Positions 60,145 to 64,000 of a stretch of DNA of 64,000 nucleotides are shown here, one piece after another. The stretch covers positions 5,007,501-5,071,500 of the forward strand of contig NZ_JBAJNS010000001.1 of the NCBI RefSeq assembly GCF_037911585.1, in the 5' to 3' direction. This stretch comes from Streptomyces sp. GSL17-111 (lineage in GTDB: Bacteria > Actinomycetota > Actinomycetes > Streptomycetales > Streptomycetaceae). Under the pieces are notes generated by a model. The model was given only the letters and a program-made list of their open reading frames with translations. It searched no databases and was not told where the DNA came from. The position numbers and the translations under genes are program-made. Numbering within the stretch: position 1 is the first letter of the stretch; each line of letters opens with the position of its first letter.

Positions 60145-61101
60145 GTGTTGAAGCCGCGCGAGCTGTACGAATGGGATCCGAGCGGCCTGCGGTCGGTGGA
60201 CGAGATCCTCGACCAGGGCGTCGGCGCCGGTCTTGTCCTGCTGTACCACTTCGAGGGCTTCATCGACGCCGGGGCGACCGGTGAGCAGATCACCGACCTG
60301 CTGCTGGAGGGCCGCCCCCACACCACGGTGGCCCGGTTCGACGTGGACCGCCTCGTCGACTACCGGGCGCGGCGCCCGATGATGACGTTCCGCCGCGACC
60401 GCTGGGTCTCCTACGACCGTCCGGCCCTGGAGCTGAAGCTGCTGCGGGACGCCACCGGCAGCCCGTTCCTCCTGCTCAGCGGCCCCGAGCCGGACGTGCA
60501 GTGGGAGGCGTTCACCGCAGCGGTGCAGGAGATCGTCGAGCGGCTGAACGTCCGGCTCTCGGTGACCTTCCACGGCATCCCCATGGGGGTGCCCCACACG
60601 CGCCCGGTCGGTCTCACCCCGCACGGCAGCCGCGCCGACCTCGTACCGGGCCGCCCCGGCCTGTTCGACGAGGCGCAGGTGCCGGGCAGCGCCGCCTCCC
60701 TGCTGGAGCTGCGGCTGATCGAGGCCGGGCACGACGTCCTGGGGGTCGCCGCGCACGTCCCGCACTACGTCGCCCGCTCCCCCTACCCGGACGCCCCGCT
60801 CGTCGTCGTCGAGACGATCACGGCCGCGACCGGCCTGGTCCTGCCGGCCATCGCCCACACCCTGCGCGGCCGGGCCCACACCACGCAGACGGAGATCGAG
60901 CGGCAGCTGGCCGACGGGGACAGCGAGCTCATCGCCGTCGTCCGGGGCCTGGAGCAGCAGTACGACGCCGTGGCGGGAGCGGCGAGCCGGGGCAGCCTGG
61001 TCGCCGAGCCGAACGAACTGCCCTCGGCGGAGGAGCTGGGCGCCGTCTTCGAGCGGTTCCTCGCGGACCGCGAACGCGACACCGGCGAGCCCGAGGCGTG
61101 A
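60145..61101 (+). CDS. PAC2-family (proteasome-assembly-chaperone-like) protein
   Basis: This 318-residue PAC2-fold protein opens with LVLLYHFEGFIDAGATGEQI, a family hallmark, then RPMMTFRRDRWVSYDRPALEL and FHGIPMGVPHTRPVGLTPHG. Actinobacterial members have been linked to proteasome or ATP-grasp systems, but the role is not settled. AAGGAG precedes a GTG (60145) and a TTG three bases later, and either could start. It lies between rpsA and coaE. Confidence 0.87.
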   Translation: MLKPRELYEWDPSGLRSVDEILDQGVGAGLVLLYHFEGFIDAGATGEQITDLLLEGRPHTTVARFDVDRLVDYRARRPMMTFRRDRWVSYDRPALELKLLRDATGSPFLLLSGPEPDVQWEAFTAAVQEIVERLNVRLSVTFHGIPMGVPHTRPVGLTPHGSRADLVPGRPGLFDEAQVPGSAASLLELRLIEAGHDVLGVAAHVPHYVARSPYPDAPLVVVETITAATGLVLPAIAHTLRGRAHTTQTEIERQLADGDSELIAVVRGLEQQYDAVAGAASRGSLVAEPNELPSAEELGAVFERFLADRERDTGEPEA

Positions 61102-61123
61102 GACGGCCCTTAGGCTTGCGGGC

Positions 61124-61717
61124 ATGCTGACTGTGGGACTGACCGGAGGCATCGGGGCGGGCAAGAGCGAGGTCTCGCGACTCCTCGCCTCCTACGGCGC
61201 GGTGATCATCGACGCCGACCGCATCGCCCGCGAGGTCGTCGAGCCCGGTACCGAGGGGCACGCCGCCGTCGTCGCCGAGTTCGGCGACGCGGTGCTGCTG
61301 CCGGACGGTGCCCTCGACCGGCCGGCCCTCGGCCGCGTCGTATTCAACGACCCCGAGCGGCTCGCCGCGCTGAACGCCATCGTGCACCCGCTGGTGGGCG
61401 CCCGCTCCGCCGAGCTCCAGGAGGCGGCGGGCGAGCACGCCGTCGTCGTCCACGATGTGCCGCTCCTCACGGAGAACGGCCTCGCCCCCCTCTACGACGT
61501 CGTCGTGGTGGTCGACGCCTCCTCGGAAACACAGCTGGACCGCCTCGTGCGGCTGCGCGGCATGCCGCAGGACGAGGCCCGCTCCCGGATGGCGGCCCAG
61601 GCCACCCGCGCCGAGCGGCTGGCCGTCGCCGATCACGTCATCGACAACGAGGGCCCGCTGGAGGCCCTCGAACCCCGGGTGCGCGAGGTGTGGGAGCAGC
61701 TCCGGAAGCGTGCCTGA
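61124..61717 (+). CDS. coaE: Dephospho-CoA kinase
   Basis: This 197-residue P-loop kinase catalyses the last step of coenzyme A synthesis, phosphorylating the ribose 3'-OH of dephospho-CoA. It has Walker A GLTGGIGAGKSEVS (6-19), IIDADRIAREVV, the LNAIVHPLV segment and the lid-region RLRGMPQDEARSRMAAQ. The ATG is 7 bases after TAGGCT with no Shine-Dalgarno, so it is likely leaderless. Confidence 0.95.
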   Translation: MLTVGLTGGIGAGKSEVSRLLASYGAVIIDADRIAREVVEPGTEGHAAVVAEFGDAVLLPDGALDRPALGRVVFNDPERLAALNAIVHPLVGARSAELQEAAGEHAVVVHDVPLLTENGLAPLYDVVVVVDASSETQLDRLVRLRGMPQDEARSRMAAQATRAERLAVADHVIDNEGPLEALEPRVREVWEQLRKRA

Positions 61718-61778
61718 CCCGCTCGGGGGGAATGCTTCCGGTCACCCGGCTGTTGTCCCGGCCGAAGGAGGCGCCTTG

Positions 61779-62141
61779 ATGTCCCGAACGCCCCAGACGA
61801 ACGTGATCGACTTCCGCGCCGCGGAGAAGCTGCTTGAGGCCAAGGATCCGCGGGGTGCGGTCAAGCTGCTCGATCCACTGATCACCGCGCACCCGGAGAA
61901 CACGGCGGCCCGGCTCCTGCGGGCCCGCGCGTTCTTCCACTCCGCCCAGCTGCGCTCCGCCGAGCTGGAGTTCCAGCTGGTCATCGAGCGGGAGCCGGAC
62001 AACGCCTTCGCGCACTTCGCGCTGGCGCGGACGTTGGAGCGCGCGGGGCGCACCGGCGAGGCCCGCCGTCACTTCCGTCTCGCCGCCGCGCTGGACCCGC
62101 GTCCGGACTACGTCGAGGCCGCCCGGTTCGAGAGCTTCTGA
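61779..62141 (+). CDS. Small tetratricopeptide-repeat protein
   Basis: This 120-residue protein has about three TPR-like helical pairs (AEKLLEAKDPRGAVKLLDPLI, ARLLRARAFFHSAQLRSAELEF, AHFALARTLERAGRTGEARRHF). TPR proteins mediate protein contacts, and no partner is evident. GAAGGAGG precedes the ATG. It follows coaE closely on the same strand. Confidence 0.88.
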   Translation: MSRTPQTNVIDFRAAEKLLEAKDPRGAVKLLDPLITAHPENTAARLLRARAFFHSAQLRSAELEFQLVIEREPDNAFAHFALARTLERAGRTGEARRHFRLAAALDPRPDYVEAARFESF

Positions 62142-62255
62142 CGCCGCCCGCCCGGCCGGTCGCCGTCTGACGACGCGTCCGGCCGGGCCCGGTGCCGGGG
62201 TGTGGGCGCAAGGGGCCCTGCCCAGCACGGTCGGTGGCCGATAGGGTCGTCTCCC

Positions 62256-62969
62256 GTGATATCGCGCCGCGTCTGTGCCACCAGTGTCCTCGTTCTCCTC
62301 GCCACCACCTCCTGCACCGTCGATGACGTCACCGACGGCCGGACCCCCGTCACCGACGGGCAACCGGCCCTGGCCGCCCTCGACGACCTCACCGTCAAGG
62401 GCCGCGCCGGACGGGACGGTTACGACCGCCGCAAGTTCGGCAGCCCCTGGCCCGACGTCGACGGCAACGACTGCGGCACCCGCGACGACATCCTCGCCCG
62501 CGACCTCGACGACGTCACGCGGGACGAGGACGGCTGCACCGTCGAGGCGGGCACGCTCACCGAGGACCCCTTCACCGGCGAGACCATCGAATTCGAACGC
62601 GGCGGCCCCAGCGAGGTCGACATCGACCACCTCGTGGCCCTCTCCGACGCCTGGCAGAAGGGCGCGCACACCTGGGAGCCGGCGAAGCGCATCGCCCTCG
62701 CCAACGACCCCCTGAACCTGCTGGCCGTCGACGCCGGCGCCAACCGGCAGAAGGGCGACGCGGACGCCGCCACCTGGCTCCCGTCCCACAAGCCCTACCG
62801 CTGCACCTACGCGGCCGCGCAGGTCGCCGTCAAGCAGAAGTACGAACTGTGGGTCACCGAGGCGGAGAAGGAAGCGCTGGCCCGCATCCTCGGCGACTGC
62901 CCCGACACCGAACTGCCGCAGGGCGACGCCCCCACCACCGCACCCCCGGAGTTCTCCGCCCCCGACTGA
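62256..62969 (+). CDS. Exported HNH/DUF1524-type nuclease
   Basis: This 237-residue protein has a basic start and hydrophobic stretch at ~1-19 ending ATTSC at Cys20, a possible but non-standard lipobox. The nuclease motif is DIDHLVALSDAW (123-134), the DUF1524/GmrSD-C form of HNH, with a downstream NLLAVDAGANRQKGD (~154-168) supplying the N and K/R residues. Cysteines C73, C94, near YRCTYA and near GDCPD would pair outside the cell. It is probably an extracellular or cell-surface DNase. The GTG start is 8 bases after TAGGGT. Confidence 0.87.
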   Translation: MISRRVCATSVLVLLATTSCTVDDVTDGRTPVTDGQPALAALDDLTVKGRAGRDGYDRRKFGSPWPDVDGNDCGTRDDILARDLDDVTRDEDGCTVEAGTLTEDPFTGETIEFERGGPSEVDIDHLVALSDAWQKGAHTWEPAKRIALANDPLNLLAVDAGANRQKGDADAATWLPSHKPYRCTYAAAQVAVKQKYELWVTEAEKEALARILGDCPDTELPQGDAPTTAPPEFSAPD

Positions 62970-63007
62970 CGCCACCCCGGCCCGTCCCGTCCCGTTCCGG
63001 GACTCTT

Positions 63008-63048
63008 CCGCGCCACCCTCGCGGCGCCGGGCCGCGAGGGTGGCGCGG
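63008..63048 (+). terminator. Strong hairpin terminator after the nuclease gene
   Basis: A 17-bp perfect stem (63008-63024 with 63032-63048) has a 7-nt loop and ends just before the pirin promoter hexamer TAGGGT (63054-63059). Confidence 0.8.
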
Positions 63049-63065
63049 CGTCGTAGGGTCGGGGC

Positions 63066-64000
63066 ATGAACGAGGACGCAGCGCAGACCGGACCGGCCGT
63101 GTACGCGTGCACGTTGGGGGCCGCCGAGGAGCCGGACAGCCTGCTCCTTCCGGGTCACGACGTACCGCTGGGCCGTTACACCACGGTGCGGCGGCTGCTG
63201 CCGCACCGCGAGCGGCGGATGATCGGCGCCTGGTGCTTCGCGGACCACTTCGGCCCCGACGACGTCGCCGAGCGCCCCGGCATGCAGATCGCACCCCACC
63301 CCCACACCGGGCTCCAGACCGTCACCTGGCTGGTGGAGGGCGAGATCGTGCACGCCGACAGCCTCGGCAGCCTGCAGCCGATCGTGCCGGGCGCCCTGAA
63401 CCTCATGACCTCGGGGCACGGCATCTCCCACTCCGAGCAGTCCCCGCCGGACCACCCGCCCGTGATGCACGGGCTCCAGCTGTGGATCGCCCTGCCCGAC
63501 GACGCCCGGCACCAGCCGCCGCGTTTCGAGCACCACGCGGACCTGCCGACCGTGCGGGACGGCGCGGCGACGGTGACGGTCGTCGTCGGCGAGCTGGCCG
63601 GTGCCCGGTCGCCCGCCCGGGTGCACAGCCCCCTCCTCGGCGCCGAGGTGAGCTTCGACGCCCCCGGCATCCTCCGGCTGCCCGTGGACCCCGCCTTCGA
63701 GACGGGGGCCCTGATCCTTTCGGGCAGGGCCACGGTCGCCGGGACGGAGCTCGCCCCCGGCGCCCTGCTCCACCTCGGCCAGGGCCGCACCGAGGTCACC
63801 GTCGAGGTCACGGAGCCGGCGCGGATCTTCCTGCTCGGCGGCACGCCGTTCGAGGAGCCGCTCGTCATGTGGTGGAACTTCGTCGGGCGCACCCACGAGG
63901 AGATCGTGCGCGCCCGGGACGACTGGGAGGCCGGTGGCCGCTTCGGCACGGTCGAGCACTGCGCCGACGCCCCGCTGCCCGCCCCCGCCCTCCCCACCGT
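63066..64000 (+). CDS. Pirin-family cupin protein (3' end outside window)
   Basis: About 311 residues are visible and no stop is reached before the window ends. Pirin hallmarks are MIGAWCFADHFGP, the metal site PHPHTGLQTVTWLVEGEIVH (two His, then His and Glu further on) and LNLMTSGHGISHSE. A second cupin domain includes LLGGTPFEEPLVMWWNFVGR, the classic pirin C-terminal signature. Pirins bind Fe and some act as quercetinase-like or redox regulators. The ATG follows TAGGGT by 6 bases, suggesting a leaderless mRNA. Confidence 0.93.
   Translation, partial: MNEDAAQTGPAVYACTLGAAEEPDSLLLPGHDVPLGRYTTVRRLLPHRERRMIGAWCFADHFGPDDVAERPGMQIAPHPHTGLQTVTWLVEGEIVHADSLGSLQPIVPGALNLMTSGHGISHSEQSPPDHPPVMHGLQLWIALPDDARHQPPRFEHHADLPTVRDGAATVTVVVGELAGARSPARVHSPLLGAEVSFDAPGILRLPVDPAFETGALILSGRATVAGTELAPGALLHLGQGRTEVTVEVTEPARIFLLGGTPFEEPLVMWWNFVGRTHEEIVRARDDWEAGGRFGTVEHCADAPLPAPALPT

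Overview
The window is a very GC-rich actinobacterial chromosome segment that looks like Streptomyces. Evidence for this includes third codon positions that are almost always G or C, many GTG starts, the DUF397 / Xre-DUF5753 / HATPase regulatory trio, a PdtaR-type ANTAR response regulator, 19-bp DmdR/IdeR-type iron boxes and an AroQ chorismate mutase. The housekeeping order gltD - chorismate mutase - pyk - pdtaR - liv operon - polA - hrpB - rpsA - coaE matches, from memory, the corresponding part of the Streptomyces coelicolor chromosome (about SCO2025 down to SCO1996). About 60 protein genes and one tRNA can be supported.

Layout. 0-6.5 kb: the 3' end of gltD, two decayed genes (a DUF6226-like one and a DUF1275 membrane protein) around an intact lipoprotein, then a sugar ABC importer with no ATPase of its own and a metallopeptidase-like HEXXH protein. 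6.5-10.5 kb: a small toxin-antitoxin pair behind a perfect palindrome, tandem DUF397 genes with their Xre regulator and a divergent HATPase, and a secreted trypsin-like protease beside a 74-residue protein that shares its propeptide motif. 10.8-18.2 kb: an Xre/MmyB regulator, a flavin monooxygenase, chorismate mutase, an OleD-like glycosyltransferase, aminopeptidase N and a VOC-fold protein.

18-39 kb is the most interesting part, an iron-regulated siderophore island. It holds a FhuF-like iron reductase, a lipoprotein/FecCD/FecCD/ATPase siderophore importer, and an operon of nine genes (26.4-38.9 kb). The operon encodes diaminobutyrate aminotransferase, diaminobutyrate decarboxylase, a GNAT acyltransferase, a type-III PLP decarboxylase, two NIS synthetases (IucA/IucC), an amine N-hydroxylase, an MFS exporter and a glutamine-synthetase-like ligase. 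Four iron boxes precede its transcription units. Six genes are a schizokinen/rhizobactin-type set that makes N-acyl-N-hydroxy-1,3-diaminopropane and joins it to citrate. The type-III decarboxylase and the GS-like ligase are extra and point to a modified or hybrid product. An MFS pump whose ribosome-binding site lies inside a terminator-like hairpin sits between the reductase and the importer.

39-64 kb is housekeeping: pyruvate kinase, a tRNA with anticodon CAA, the ANTAR response regulator, the branched-chain amino acid (liv) importer with strong hairpins in its leader and between its first two genes, a PaaI-like thioesterase, a YdeP/FdhF molybdopterin oxidoreductase, DNA polymerase I, a transglycosylase with a long acidic tail, HrpB helicase, a methyltransferase, ribosomal protein S1 with a clear promoter, a PAC2 protein, CoaE, a TPR protein, an exported HNH nuclease and the start of a pirin. 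Both ends of the window cut genes (gltD at the left, pirin at the right). No insertion sequence, prophage, CRISPR array or origin was seen.
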